Source of the DNA: Candidatus Omnitrophota bacterium
GTDB taxonomy: Bacteria; Omnitrophota; Gorgyraeia; Gorgyraeales; Gorgyraeaceae
Length of the DNA: 57,596 bases
Assembly (NCBI GenBank): GCA_013202925.1
Contig: JABMRA010000087.1
Location: 1-57,596, forward strand
Reading direction: 5' to 3'
Below, piece after piece: positions 1 to 7,727 of this stretch. Position numbers and translations under genes: made by a program. Each line of letters opens with the position of its first letter. The first letter of the stretch is position 1. The notes beneath the pieces were generated by a model. It saw only the letters and a program-made list of their open reading frames with translations. It had not been told where the DNA came from and ran no database searches.

Positions 1-372
1 GCGATGCCTCAGTATATTTCTACTATTGAAAAGGCCCGCTCAGGCGAGGCAGTAGCCAATATAGGCAGTCTAAGGACATCCCTAGATAGGTATTGGTATC
101 AGAATGCTGGTGCAACTACCGCTGGTGCAACTACCAGTATACCTCTGCTGGATATAGACGACCCGAATAGCGTTACCAATGCGCTGTATAGTTATGCGAT
201 CACATCCAACACCAGTACTGCTTCGGTGAGGACATATGTTATAACAGCGACACGCACCGCCGCAAGTGGCACTATATATACGGTGTCATGGAGGCAGGTA
301 AGTAATATTGAGGGGCAGCTTTACAGGAGCGCGAATCTTGGAGGCCCTGTATACACAGCTCCTTCAGAGTAA
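1..372 (+). CDS. Type IV pilin-like protein, 5' partial
   Basis: The reading frame is open from the first base, so the gene begins outside the window; the missing part would hold the class III signal peptide and hydrophobic helix. The visible start (A-M-P-Q-Y-I-S-T-I-E-K-A-R-x-G-E-A) matches the end of the N-terminal pilin helix and resembles the same stretch of the next gene (LPMLVKTIEKAKVGEA). The following 100 residues would be the globular domain, rich in Thr/Ser/Tyr. It contains a perfect 15-bp in-frame duplication (106-135, AGATT twice). It is probably a major or minor pilin or pseudopilin assembled with the neighbouring pilus genes. Which one cannot be told from sequence alone. Confidence 0.75.
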   Translation, partial: AMPQYISTIEKARSGEAVANIGSLRTSLDRYWYQNAGATTAGATTSIPLLDIDDPNSVTNALYSYAITSNTSTASVRTYVITATRTAASGTIYTVSWRQVSNIEGQLYRSANLGGPVYTAPSE

Positions 373-388
373 TATAGACCCTAATATA

Positions 389-817
389 ATGCAGAGATTC
401 AATATAGTATTCTTTGGCCGCAAGATAGGTTTTACCCTGACAGAGTTATTGGTCGTCGTCGTAATAGTGGCCATACTCGCTACGCTGGCGCTGCCGATGC
501 TTGTCAAGACAATCGAGAAGGCAAAGGTGGGCGAGGCACTAAGCAATCTGAATCTCATCAGGACAGGGCAGAAGATATATTTTTTGGAAAAAGCGTGTTT
601 TTCTGGCGGGGACAACGGCATAGACTTCTTAAATATAGAAGATCCCAATGATGCTACCGCTGCTTATTTTATATATTCAATAACGACAACTGCTGGCGCT
701 ACAGGTGACTTTAATGCCAAGGCTCAGAGGAAAAGTACTGCACCGGACCCTTATGACGACTATTATTATGAGATAGGAAAAGACGGCACTATCACTTCAA
801 ACGGCCCGCTTATTTAA
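389..817 (+). CDS. Type IV prepilin-like protein
   Basis: A 142-residue prepilin. I chose the ATG at 389 because it leaves a short basic leader ending in RKIG, directly followed by the prepilin-peptidase site and helix (G/FTLTELLVVVVIVAIL) with Glu5 of the mature protein; earlier in-frame starts would give an unusually long leader overlapping the upstream pilin. The mature N-terminal helix covers about residues 15-45. The rest is a small globular domain with an Asp/Tyr-rich end. It is paralogous to the preceding partial pilin in the post-helix stretch and lies just upstream of pilT, so it probably builds or primes the same fibre. Confidence 0.85.
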   Translation: MQRFNIVFFGRKIGFTLTELLVVVVIVAILATLALPMLVKTIEKAKVGEALSNLNLIRTGQKIYFLEKACFSGGDNGIDFLNIEDPNDATAAYFIYSITTTAGATGDFNAKAQRKSTAPDPYDDYYYEIGKDGTITSNGPLI

Positions 818-822
818 TAATC

Positions 823-1881
823 ATGCAATTAAAAGACCTGCTGAACCTGATGGTTGAAAAAAAGGCGTCAGACCTTCATGTTACAGTAGGCCTTGCCCCT
901 CAATTAAGGATAGACGGGCGGCTGCAGATATTAGCCGATTTCCCTCCCCTAACCCCCCAGGATACAAAAGACCTGGCATATAGTATACTCACGGCTGAAC
1001 AGCGGAAAAAATTCGAGCAGGCAAAGGAACTGGATACGTCCATTGGCGTTACAGACCTGGGCCGCTTCAGGATCAATGTATACAAGCAGCGCGGGTCAGT
1101 AGGCATGGCTGTACGCCTTATCCCTTTTAAAGTCCCTGCGCTGGCCGAGCTTGGCCTGCCTAAGGCAGCGACAATATTCGCGGATAAGCCGAGCGGGCTT
1201 GTCCTGATTACAGGCACAACTGGCAGCGGAAAGTCCACCACGCTGGCCAGTATGATAGAATATATAAATTCAAAGCGAGCGTGCCATATAATCTCCATAG
1301 AAGACCCCATAGAGTACCTGCACAGACATAAAAAAAGCACCATAAATCAGAGAGAGCTCGGGACAGACACGACTTCGTTTCAGGATGCGATAAAGCATGT
1401 CTTCAGGCAGGACCCTAATATAGTGCTGATAGGAGAATTGCGTGACCTTGAGACGATCAGGGGGGCGCTGACGCTTGCTGAGACAGGACACCTTATATTT
1501 GCAACGCTTCATACGATAGATGCGGTGCATGCCATAAATAGGGTCGTGGATGTATTTCCTGCGTATCAGCAGCAGCAGATAAGGATGCAGCTTTCAATGG
1601 TGCTGGTGGGTGTCATTGTCCAGCAACTGATCCCCAAAAAGGCAGACAAGGGCAGGGTCCTTGCAGCAGAGGTCATGCATGTCATACCAGCCATACAGAG
1701 TCTCATAAGGGACAACAATCTCCATCAGATATATTCTTTGATTCAAATGGGCAAAAAATATGACATGTGCACCATGAATCAATCGCTGGCCGAACTCTAT
1801 AACAAGGGCTTCGTAACCTGGGAAGAGGTCTATTCTAGAAGCACCAATCCGCAGGAACTAGTGTCCCTCGTCAAAAGATAA
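823..1881 (+). CDS. pilT: Type IV pilus retraction ATPase PilT
   Basis: A 352-residue PilT/GspE-family hexameric ATPase that powers pilus retraction at the inner-membrane base. The N-terminal domain has the characteristic KKASDLHVTVG stretch (residues about 12-24). The ATPase core shows Walker A GTTGSGKST (about 130-138), the Asp box (IISIEDPIE), Walker B (NIVLIGELRD) and the His box (GHLIFATLHTIDA). The C-terminal AIQSLIRDNN corresponds to the AIRNLIRE motif needed for retraction, which separates PilT from assembly ATPases. Length is normal for the family. It sits five bases after a prepilin gene and two bases before another, so the block is probably one operon. Confidence 0.95.
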   Translation: MQLKDLLNLMVEKKASDLHVTVGLAPQLRIDGRLQILADFPPLTPQDTKDLAYSILTAEQRKKFEQAKELDTSIGVTDLGRFRINVYKQRGSVGMAVRLIPFKVPALAELGLPKAATIFADKPSGLVLITGTTGSGKSTTLASMIEYINSKRACHIISIEDPIEYLHRHKKSTINQRELGTDTTSFQDAIKHVFRQDPNIVLIGELRDLETIRGALTLAETGHLIFATLHTIDAVHAINRVVDVFPAYQQQQIRMQLSMVLVGVIVQQLIPKKADKGRVLAAEVMHVIPAIQSLIRDNNLHQIYSLIQMGKKYDMCTMNQSLAELYNKGFVTWEEVYSRSTNPQELVSLVKR

Positions 1882-1882
1882 T

Positions 1883-2275
1883 ATGAATAATCGTAAAGGG
1901 TTGTCCCTTACAGAGATCATAGTATCAGTGCTTATCATTACTATCATGGCAGCAGGCGTGTTCGGCGCTTTTGTAGGGACTGAATATATCTTTAACCGCG
2001 CGAGGCACAGGCTGCAGGCGTTTAATTTTGCAAGAGAGGTGCAGGATAAACTGAGGAGTAATTGCGGATATAATGAGACAGATTATCCAGACATGGACTT
2101 CGGAACACACCCGGCATCGAATATAGGGGTTAGTATATTAGGAGATATGATTCCCTTAGTCGACCCTGAAAAGTTTACATATAAGGTATTTACATATGAT
2201 GAAGATGAAGGATCTAAGGTCGATGGGTATAAAAAAGTAGAGGTCAAGGTCATCTGGGAAGAGACCAGCTTCTAA
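1883..2275 (+). CDS. Minor pseudopilin, PilV-like
   Basis: A 130-residue protein with a prepilin N-terminus: short basic leader MNNRKG, then LSLTEIIVSVLIITIMAAG, with Glu at mature position 5 and a single hydrophobic helix. The helix runs into an amphipathic stretch (RARHRLQAFNFAREVQDKLR), typical of minor pilins of the PilV/PulI type. The gene begins two bases after the pilT stop. The C-terminal part carries no motif I recognise. It probably forms part of the pilus tip or priming complex with the next gene. Confidence 0.8.
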   Translation: MNNRKGLSLTEIIVSVLIITIMAAGVFGAFVGTEYIFNRARHRLQAFNFAREVQDKLRSNCGYNETDYPDMDFGTHPASNIGVSILGDMIPLVDPEKFTYKVFTYDEDEGSKVDGYKKVEVKVIWEETSF

Positions 2276-2281
2276 CGTAGG

Positions 2282-2830
2282 ATGAAGATGGGCAGATTTC
2301 GCAAGAAGCGAGGCATTACACTAGTAGAGATGTTACTGGCAACGCTCCTTATTAGCGTGGTGTTTATGGCAGTGTCTGCCTTGTATATTGCAAGTCAAAG
2401 GTTTTGTCTTACAGCGAATGATAAGGTAATAATTTTATACGAATTGCAATACGCAGCTGACCATGTCTATAAAAACGTAATGACGGGCATAGGTGATAAA
2501 AATAATCCAGCAATTAGTGTAGCTTTAGGAAACTTAGAGTTTAGCGTTAGGCATATTGAAGAGACCGATCCTGCACAGTCACCGACTTATAGTGATTATA
2601 CGGATGACACAAATCTTAGGTACAAGATAGAAGATAATGCGCTTTTATTTGACGGCAATGATGATGGTGACTTTGAAGAATCTCTAGTGTCAAAGATTAC
2701 TGTAGTATCTGATGAGAGCTCTTTTTCCTTGAGCGGAGATACATTGACCATTTCTTTGACAGGTCAATACAATAATCAGAAGCTTACGGTCTACTCTGCA
2801 TGTTATCCGCGTCTCGCCTCATTTAACTAG
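2282..2830 (+). CDS. Minor pseudopilin, PilW/PulJ-like
   Basis: A 182-residue prepilin-like protein: basic leader MKMGRFRKKRG, then ITLVEMLLATLLISVVFMAV with Glu at mature position 5. Its larger size, and the SQRFCLTANDKVIILYELQYA stretch after the helix, fit the PilW/PulJ class of minor pilins. The C-terminal half is beta-rich and acidic (DDTNLRYKIEDN, DGNDDGDFEE). It lies six bases downstream of the PilV-like gene and ends the pilus block. The assignment to PilW/PulJ is by size, position and helix pattern only. Confidence 0.75.
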   Translation: MKMGRFRKKRGITLVEMLLATLLISVVFMAVSALYIASQRFCLTANDKVIILYELQYAADHVYKNVMTGIGDKNNPAISVALGNLEFSVRHIEETDPAQSPTYSDYTDDTNLRYKIEDNALLFDGNDDGDFEESLVSKITVVSDESSFSLSGDTLTISLTGQYNNQKLTVYSACYPRLASFN

Positions 2831-2868
2831 CCCTCCAAGATTTTGTAGCCTTCTTTTGTTAAAAATGG

Positions 2869-2874
2869 TATAAT
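2869..2874 (+). promoter_or_regulatory. Probable -10 box upstream of tRNA-Ala
   Basis: A perfect TATAAT lies about 100 bases before tRNA-Ala, just after the pilus block. No good -35 box stands at 17 bases, so this is a moderate call. A transcript from here would carry the hairpin-rich leader described separately. Confidence 0.45.
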
Positions 2875-2976
2875 AAAATTTGTTTCATAAATTTTAAGGT
2901 ATTTCAGCAGCTACAATCCTCCTATTCGTCGGATTGTTTAACGCTGCTTCAATATCAAATTTGTTTCACAAATTTG
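2875..2976 (+). repeat. Hairpin-rich leader abutting tRNA-Ala
   Basis: Three inverted-repeat structures follow one another. The first is an AT hairpin around 2877-2898 (AAATTTGTTTCATAAATTT type). The second is a nested stem with outer arms AGCAGC/GCTGCT (2906-2911/2943-2948) and inner arms ACAATCC/GGATTGT (2913-2919/2931-2937). The third is a 7-bp hairpin AAATTTG/CAAATTT (2957-2963/2969-2975) that ends exactly one base before the tRNA acceptor stem. A homologue of the last hairpin precedes tRNA-Val at 19137. Function unknown; a processing signal or insertion-element end are both possible. Confidence 0.6.
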
Positions 2977-3051
2977 GGGCAGTAGTTCAGTTGGGAGAAC
3001 GCTACGTTCGCAACGTAGAGGTCGCGGGTTCGAATCCCGCCTGCTCCACCA
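2976..3051 (+). tRNA. tRNA-Ala (anticodon CGC)
   Basis: A full 76-base cloverleaf. The acceptor stem GGGGCAG/CTGCTCC contains the G3-U70 wobble pair that is the identity element of alanine tRNAs. The D-loop is normal, anticodon stem CTACG/CGTAG encloses loop TTCGCAA (anticodon CGC, codon GCG), the T-arm is GCGGG-TTCGAAT-CCCGC, discriminator is A73, and CCA is encoded. The final 19 bases of the T-arm and acceptor recur 149 bases downstream (3180-3198). Confidence 0.95.
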
Positions 3052-3065
3052 ACGTAGTTTATCAA

Positions 3066-3198
3066 GGGATTTGAAACGAGCGAACGCCGAGCGAATAGCG
3101 AGGAAAAGGCCGCAATCCGCGGCCGGCAGTGAGCGAGGTGAGTCTACGCAGTCCGAGCAATCCGCGAGGGCGAAGTAGACGAATCCCGCCTGCTCCAC
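3066..3198 (+). repeat. tRNA-tail repeat element A (downstream of tRNA-Ala)
   Basis: A 133-base structured repeat. It begins with GGGATTTG (3066-3073), which pairs with CGAATCCC at 3180-3187, the start of an exact 19-base copy of the tRNA-Ala 3' end (3031-3049 = 3180-3198). Inside are stem 2 GGCCGC/GCGGCC (3108-3113/3119-3124, loop AATCC) and stem 3 TCTAC/GTAGA (3133-3137/3175-3179). The core is clearly homologous to element B at 18802-18936, next to a different tRNA. It has no open reading frame of its own that I would call a gene. Confidence 0.8.
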
Positions 3199-3277
3199 TG
3201 TCCTGCGCTCAAACAGAGTGAATCTTCGCAGCATGCTACGGACGGTAAACCATTAAACATAAAGCGAAGGAAAGATA

Positions 3278-4015
3278 ATGCGGTTTTATGTTCCACCCGA
3301 GTCGATATTTACGGAAAGACGTATCATCGAGATAAAGGACATGGATGAGATACATCATATACGGGATGTGATGCGGCTGAAAAAGGATACCAGTGTAAAT
3401 GTGTTTGACGGCAAAGGCAAGGAATATTCAGGGGATATAAAGAAGATAGACAAGGATTCAGTGGTAATAGAGATCAATGGGGTCGTGGATAACAAAGGTA
3501 TTATCCCATACAAGGCCACGCTTTATCAGGCGATCCCCAAAAAAACCAAGATGGATTTTATAATTGAAAAGGCCGTGGAATTAGGCGCGGATACCATTGT
3601 CCCAATGGTCACCGAAAGGACCATAACAGCCCTTAAAGAAGAGAAGAGATCTGCAAAGGTGGAGCGCTGGAGGAGGGTGGGTAAGGCAGCATCCAAGCAA
3701 TGCGGCAGGGTGGAATTGTCTGAAATAGCAGATGTCACGGAATTTAATAATGCCCTGGAGGCGTCAAAGAAAAACGATCTTGTTATCTTTGCCGCGCTTG
3801 ATAAGGATGCAAGGCCATTGAGATCAATATTGAGAGATTCAAGCCAAAAAAACATAGCGATATTTGTCGGGCCAGAGGGTGACTTTAGCCAGGACGAGAT
3901 CGCCGCGGCCAAGGGGCAGGGATACAGCATCTGTTCTCTGGGGCCGAGGGTCTTAAGGGTGGATACAGCTGCAATATATATACTGTCATGCCTGAATTAT
4001 GAAGGTGCTGTGTGA
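3278..4015 (+). CDS. rsmE: 16S rRNA (uracil-1498-N3)-methyltransferase RsmE
   Basis: A 245-residue SPOUT-class methyltransferase that would methylate N3 of U1498 in 16S rRNA using S-adenosylmethionine. The N-terminal PUA-like domain opens with MRFYVPPESIF and contains EIHHIRDVMRLKKD. The SPOUT domain has the trefoil-knot signatures FVGPEGDFSQDEI (about 197-209) and SLGPRVLRVDTAAI (about 222-235). Length is typical. An AAGGA ribosome-binding site precedes the ATG. Its TGA overlaps the next ATG (TGATG), so the downstream glycosyltransferase is probably translationally coupled. Confidence 0.95.
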   Translation: MRFYVPPESIFTERRIIEIKDMDEIHHIRDVMRLKKDTSVNVFDGKGKEYSGDIKKIDKDSVVIEINGVVDNKGIIPYKATLYQAIPKKTKMDFIIEKAVELGADTIVPMVTERTITALKEEKRSAKVERWRRVGKAASKQCGRVELSEIADVTEFNNALEASKKNDLVIFAALDKDARPLRSILRDSSQKNIAIFVGPEGDFSQDEIAAAKGQGYSICSLGPRVLRVDTAAIYILSCLNYEGAV

Positions 4016-5721
4016 TGATGGATGATAGGGCAGCCAGGAAGGACAGATATTTCATTCTTTTTATTTTCCTCGCAGCCTTTTTGGTCAGGATGATCTACAT
4101 TGTCCAGGTCCTGCAGTTCCCGTTGACAGAATATCTTGCCAGGTCTGGTACCTTTGACCAGTATGGTTTTGATAAGGCCGCCTCTTTTATCGCGTCAGGT
4201 AATTGGCTGGGCGGAGAAGGGGTCTTTGGAAAAGAGCCCTTGTATTCGTATTTTTTGGCGTCCATTTATAAGATCTTTGGATACAGCCATTTTGCAGTAT
4301 ATATTGTCCAGTCCCTTTTGACCTCGTTCGGAGTAGTCCTTCTGTATAAAATCACAAGCCAGGTCTTTAATAGGGCCAGTGGTTATATAGCGTCTTTTAT
4401 CATGGCGTTTTATTCCATATCCATTTTTTATGACGCGCTTCTCCTAAGGGCCAGCCTTATCACATTTTTGACAATCCTGACGCTTTATCTTCTTTTAGAA
4501 GCGCGCAGGAAAAAGGGTTACCTCATGTGGCTTTTCTCAGGCATTGCCCTGGGGCTTTCCGTGCTTACGAGGCACAATATACTCCTGCCTTTCATAGTAT
4601 TTTTTATCCTGGTTACAATCAGGCCTTTTAAAAGAGCGATTAAATACGCGGCGGTCTTTATTGCGGGCATGTTCATCGTATTGCTGCCGGTCCTGGCGAG
4701 GAATTATGTTGTATCAGGCACGGGAAAGATCGGCATCTCCAGCGAGATAAATGCATTCTGGGTGGGCAATACGTATAATTCATCAGGCGTGGATTTTGAA
4801 CCCTCTGATCCGGAATATCGCGACCTGGAATTTGGATCAAGGGGGAGTGTGGGGAAGACAGCGCGTCTTTTTTTTATGGAGATAAATAAGAGGCCTGCCC
4901 GCTATTTAAGATTGTATGCCAGGAAGGCATGGATGTTCTTTAATGGATACGAGGCTCCCTCGAATACAAATTATTATCTTTACAGAGAGGAATTTCCAAC
5001 GGTCTTGAGGTGGCCGCTTTTTAGTTTCCGGCTGGTTTGCAGTCTGGCTATACTGGGCATATTGTTGAGTGTGCTCAGGCAAAAAAGGCCTTATCTAGTC
5101 CTTATCTTTCTTGGGGTCCTCAGTGGTTCGGTAATGGTTTTTCATATCCAGTCAAGATTCAGATTGCCCGCAGCCCCATTGTTTATAATATTCTGCTCTT
5201 ACGCTGCCTATTTTATATTTGACAGGATTAAAGAGGGGCGTTTGATAAGGTCTCTGGTGATTGTCGCGCTGGCGATATTTTTTTACGCGCTTTTAAGACC
5301 GGATCTGACATACGCTGGTTTCAGGGATAAAGACGATATTATCAGGCATATTGACAGGACCAACCTTGCGCTGGCGTATATAGATGGTTATAAGATATAC
5401 GGAGATAACGAGGCCTTGAAACTGGCCTTGAGGCAATGCGACCTTGCGATAGAGAAAGAGATGTTTGACTATAGCCCTTATGCCGTCAAGGCACATATAT
5501 ATTTTCTGAAAGATAGATACGATGACTCGATAGACGAATATAAAAAGGCCCTTGTGTATGAGAGTCGCAATCCATTTTTATACAACGAGATAGCGGGTGT
5601 TTATTATAACCAGGGGGCCTATGAGAAGGCGCTGTTGTATGAAAAAAGGGCGCTCTATCTCTTTCCCGAAAACAAGGTCTTTGAAAAGAATCTGGACATG
5701 ATACCCGTATCCAAAAGATGA
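4015..5721 (+). CDS. GT-C membrane glycosyltransferase (PMT/ArnT type) with TPR tail
   Basis: A 568-residue protein with about ten hydrophobic segments from residue 10 to about 430, then a soluble C-terminal stretch (about 455-565) containing at least two TPR-like helical repeats (YDDSIDEYKKALVYES, YEKALLYEKRALYLFPEN). The membrane part fits the GT39/PMT_2 family, whose members move a sugar from a polyprenyl-phosphate carrier to protein or lipid on the periplasmic side. I placed the start at the ATG of the TGATG overlap with rsmE; a GTG one codon earlier is equally possible. The stop overlaps the next gene by four bases (ATGA). The acceptor is unknown; pilins encoded nearby are one candidate. 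Confidence 0.8.
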   Translation: MMDDRAARKDRYFILFIFLAAFLVRMIYIVQVLQFPLTEYLARSGTFDQYGFDKAASFIASGNWLGGEGVFGKEPLYSYFLASIYKIFGYSHFAVYIVQSLLTSFGVVLLYKITSQVFNRASGYIASFIMAFYSISIFYDALLLRASLITFLTILTLYLLLEARRKKGYLMWLFSGIALGLSVLTRHNILLPFIVFFILVTIRPFKRAIKYAAVFIAGMFIVLLPVLARNYVVSGTGKIGISSEINAFWVGNTYNSSGVDFEPSDPEYRDLEFGSRGSVGKTARLFFMEINKRPARYLRLYARKAWMFFNGYEAPSNTNYYLYREEFPTVLRWPLFSFRLVCSLAILGILLSVLRQKRPYLVLIFLGVLSGSVMVFHIQSRFRLPAAPLFIIFCSYAAYFIFDRIKEGRLIRSLVIVALAIFFYALLRPDLTYAGFRDKDDIIRHIDRTNLALAYIDGYKIYGDNEALKLALRQCDLAIEKEMFDYSPYAVKAHIYFLKDRYDDSIDEYKKALVYESRNPFLYNEIAGVYYNQGAYEKALLYEKRALYLFPENKVFEKNLDMIPVSKR

Positions 5722-7715
5722 AGATTACCAGAAGGACCCATATCTTATTTATAGCGCTCCTGATAGTGGTTGTTTTTTCGCCCTCTTTAAAGAACGATTT
5801 TGCATGGGACGACAAGTACCTTATAACAAATAATCCTTATGCGAAAAACTGGGCATATCTTCCGCAGATCTTTACCACGCAACTGTACCAGGGCAGTCAG
5901 GTGGAGAGCAATTTTTACAGGCCCATGCAGCTTATTTCCTTTGCAGTAGACCATTCGATCTGGGGACTGAATCCCTTTGGCTATCACCTGACAAATCTGG
6001 CCCTGCATGTATTTAATTCTGTCCTTGTGTATTTTATTTTAATAGCGATCAGCGCCTCGCCTTATCTGGCGCTCTTGACAGCAATGTTTTTTGGCATCTC
6101 GCCTGCAATATCAGGCATTACCTATTATATCTCAGCGCGGTCTGACCTTTTGATGGCCCTGTTTATGTTCTTGTCGTTTTTGTTATTCGGTAGATATGTA
6201 AAGACCAAGGGGCGGGCATTATATATTTTTTCTGTTGTCTCATTCATGATCGCGCTTTTGTGTAAGGAGATGGCAGTGGTATTGTTGATGTTTTTGGGTT
6301 TGGAGATCCTTAGGTCCGGCGAAAAGAAAAGCAGACAATGGCCAGCGCTTTTGCCTTATGTGATAGTCATGTTCTTTTATGGCGCCATCAGGTATTTTAT
6401 TTTAGATTTTTCAGGAAACGCAGACCCCAGTTACACAGCCCATATACCATTATGGGGGCGCATCCTGACAGATTTTAAGATAGTGCCCAAATATCTCGGC
6501 CTGCTTTTATTTCCATACGGGCTGCACATGGAATGGTTTATAGAGCCCGCCAAAAGAATATTTGAAACGAAAGTGCTCTTTTCTTTTGGCCTCATTGTCG
6601 CGCTTGCGTTTATGCTCAGGAGGCTGTGGCGCGCGAACAAGCTGGTTTTGTTTGGCGTGCTCTGGTTTTTATTGGGGCTTGCGCCTGTCTTGAATATCTA
6701 TCCTATATCGGTCTTTTTTGGAGAAGGATGGCTCTATGTCCCGTCCGTAGGGTTCTTCATTGTCCTTGGTATTATTTTTCAGGATGTCATTGCCCCGAGA
6801 GCAGGAAGGGTATTGACTAGGGCCCTGGTAGCGCTGCTACTTGTGTATTATTCCTTCTTTACCATTAGTTATGGAAAGGTCTGGAAGGATTCAGTCAGTT
6901 TGTTCGAGAATGTATTAAAATACGAGAAGAAAAGCCCTTTTATCCACCTCACCTACAATAATATGGCCATGGCTTATTATGATAAAGGAGAGATTGCCGA
7001 ATCGATCGAACACTGCAGGAATAGCATATCCTCGAATCCCAGATATCCGGAGGCATATAACAATCTTGGCGTTGCCTATATGGCAGAGGCAAGGCCTGTC
7101 AGGGCCATGGCCAATTTTAAAAAGGCGATCAGCCTGAAAAAAGACTACACATCCGCCTATTGTAATCTGGCACATGCGTATAAGGGCATGGGCATGACAG
7201 ATAATGCAATCAGGTTTTCAATGGCTGCGATAGATATAGATCCTGATTCTTACGATGCGTATCGCAATCTGGGTTATATCTTTTCAGAGAAGGGCGATGC
7301 GGATAAAGCGATACGATTTTTTACAAAGGCCCGCGAGATCAGAAGAGAATCTTTTGAACCTTATTATTGCCTTGGGAACCTTTATATAAGGAAGAATAGA
7401 TACAAGGCTGCATTGGGCGAGTTCCAGGAGGCGCTGCGGCGCGGCGCAGGGGATTATAAGTTTTATAATGAACTGGCCTTTTTGTACATAAAAAATAACA
7501 GGTTTAAGGAGGCAGAAGGGGCGCTCATGCAGTCTCTGGAATTGAACAGCGACCAGTCAGAGCCGCATAACAATCTGGGCAATCTTTATTCCATGCTTGG
7601 ATATCTTGATCTGGCCATTGACGAATACAGGATGGCGCTCGAGCTAGAGCCTGATAACGCGGAGATGCAGGACAATCTTAGGAAGACAGAGGTTGAACTG
7701 ACGCAGCATCCTTAG
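5718..7715 (+). CDS. TMTC-like GT-C glycosyltransferase with TPR domain
   Basis: A 665-residue protein. The N-terminal two-thirds are polytopic and begin with the family hallmark KNDFAWDDKYLITNN (about 25-40), whose Asp pair is the presumed catalytic site of PMT-like GT-C enzymes. Further loops (ESNFYRPMQLISFAVDHSIWG, ISARSDLLMALF) resemble eukaryotic TMTC proteins and their bacterial relatives. From about residue 410 to the end there are six or seven canonical TPRs (PEAYNNLGVAYMAEA, SYDAYRNLGYIFSEKG, EPHNNLGNLYSMLG). The predicted role is periplasmic O-glycosylation with TPR-mediated substrate binding. It overlaps the preceding GT-C gene by four bases, suggesting the two work together. Confidence 0.8.
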   Translation: MKITRRTHILFIALLIVVVFSPSLKNDFAWDDKYLITNNPYAKNWAYLPQIFTTQLYQGSQVESNFYRPMQLISFAVDHSIWGLNPFGYHLTNLALHVFNSVLVYFILIAISASPYLALLTAMFFGISPAISGITYYISARSDLLMALFMFLSFLLFGRYVKTKGRALYIFSVVSFMIALLCKEMAVVLLMFLGLEILRSGEKKSRQWPALLPYVIVMFFYGAIRYFILDFSGNADPSYTAHIPLWGRILTDFKIVPKYLGLLLFPYGLHMEWFIEPAKRIFETKVLFSFGLIVALAFMLRRLWRANKLVLFGVLWFLLGLAPVLNIYPISVFFGEGWLYVPSVGFFIVLGIIFQDVIAPRAGRVLTRALVALLLVYYSFFTISYGKVWKDSVSLFENVLKYEKKSPFIHLTYNNMAMAYYDKGEIAESIEHCRNSISSNPRYPEAYNNLGVAYMAEARPVRAMANFKKAISLKKDYTSAYCNLAHAYKGMGMTDNAIRFSMAAIDIDPDSYDAYRNLGYIFSEKGDADKAIRFFTKAREIRRESFEPYYCLGNLYIRKNRYKAALGEFQEALRRGAGDYKFYNELAFLYIKNNRFKEAEGALMQSLELNSDQSEPHNNLGNLYSMLGYLDLAIDEYRMALELEPDNAEMQDNLRKTEVELTQHP

Positions 7716-7727
7716 AGGATTGGCAAT

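Noticed and set aside
308..388. Upstream ATG giving the second pilin a 27-residue longer leader
   Set aside because: The extension overlaps the preceding pilin and makes the prepilin leader abnormally long; the ATG at 389 gives a normal one.
364..648. Long minus-strand frames opposite pilin, sigma factor and rSAM genes
   Set aside because: They lie fully inside strongly supported + strand genes and show no recognisable domains.
2938..3234. Minus-strand 98-codon frame across tRNA-Ala (RRDSNPRPLRCERSVLPTELL)
   Set aside because: It is the antisense translation of the tRNA, a well-known annotation artefact, and has no supporting start or context.
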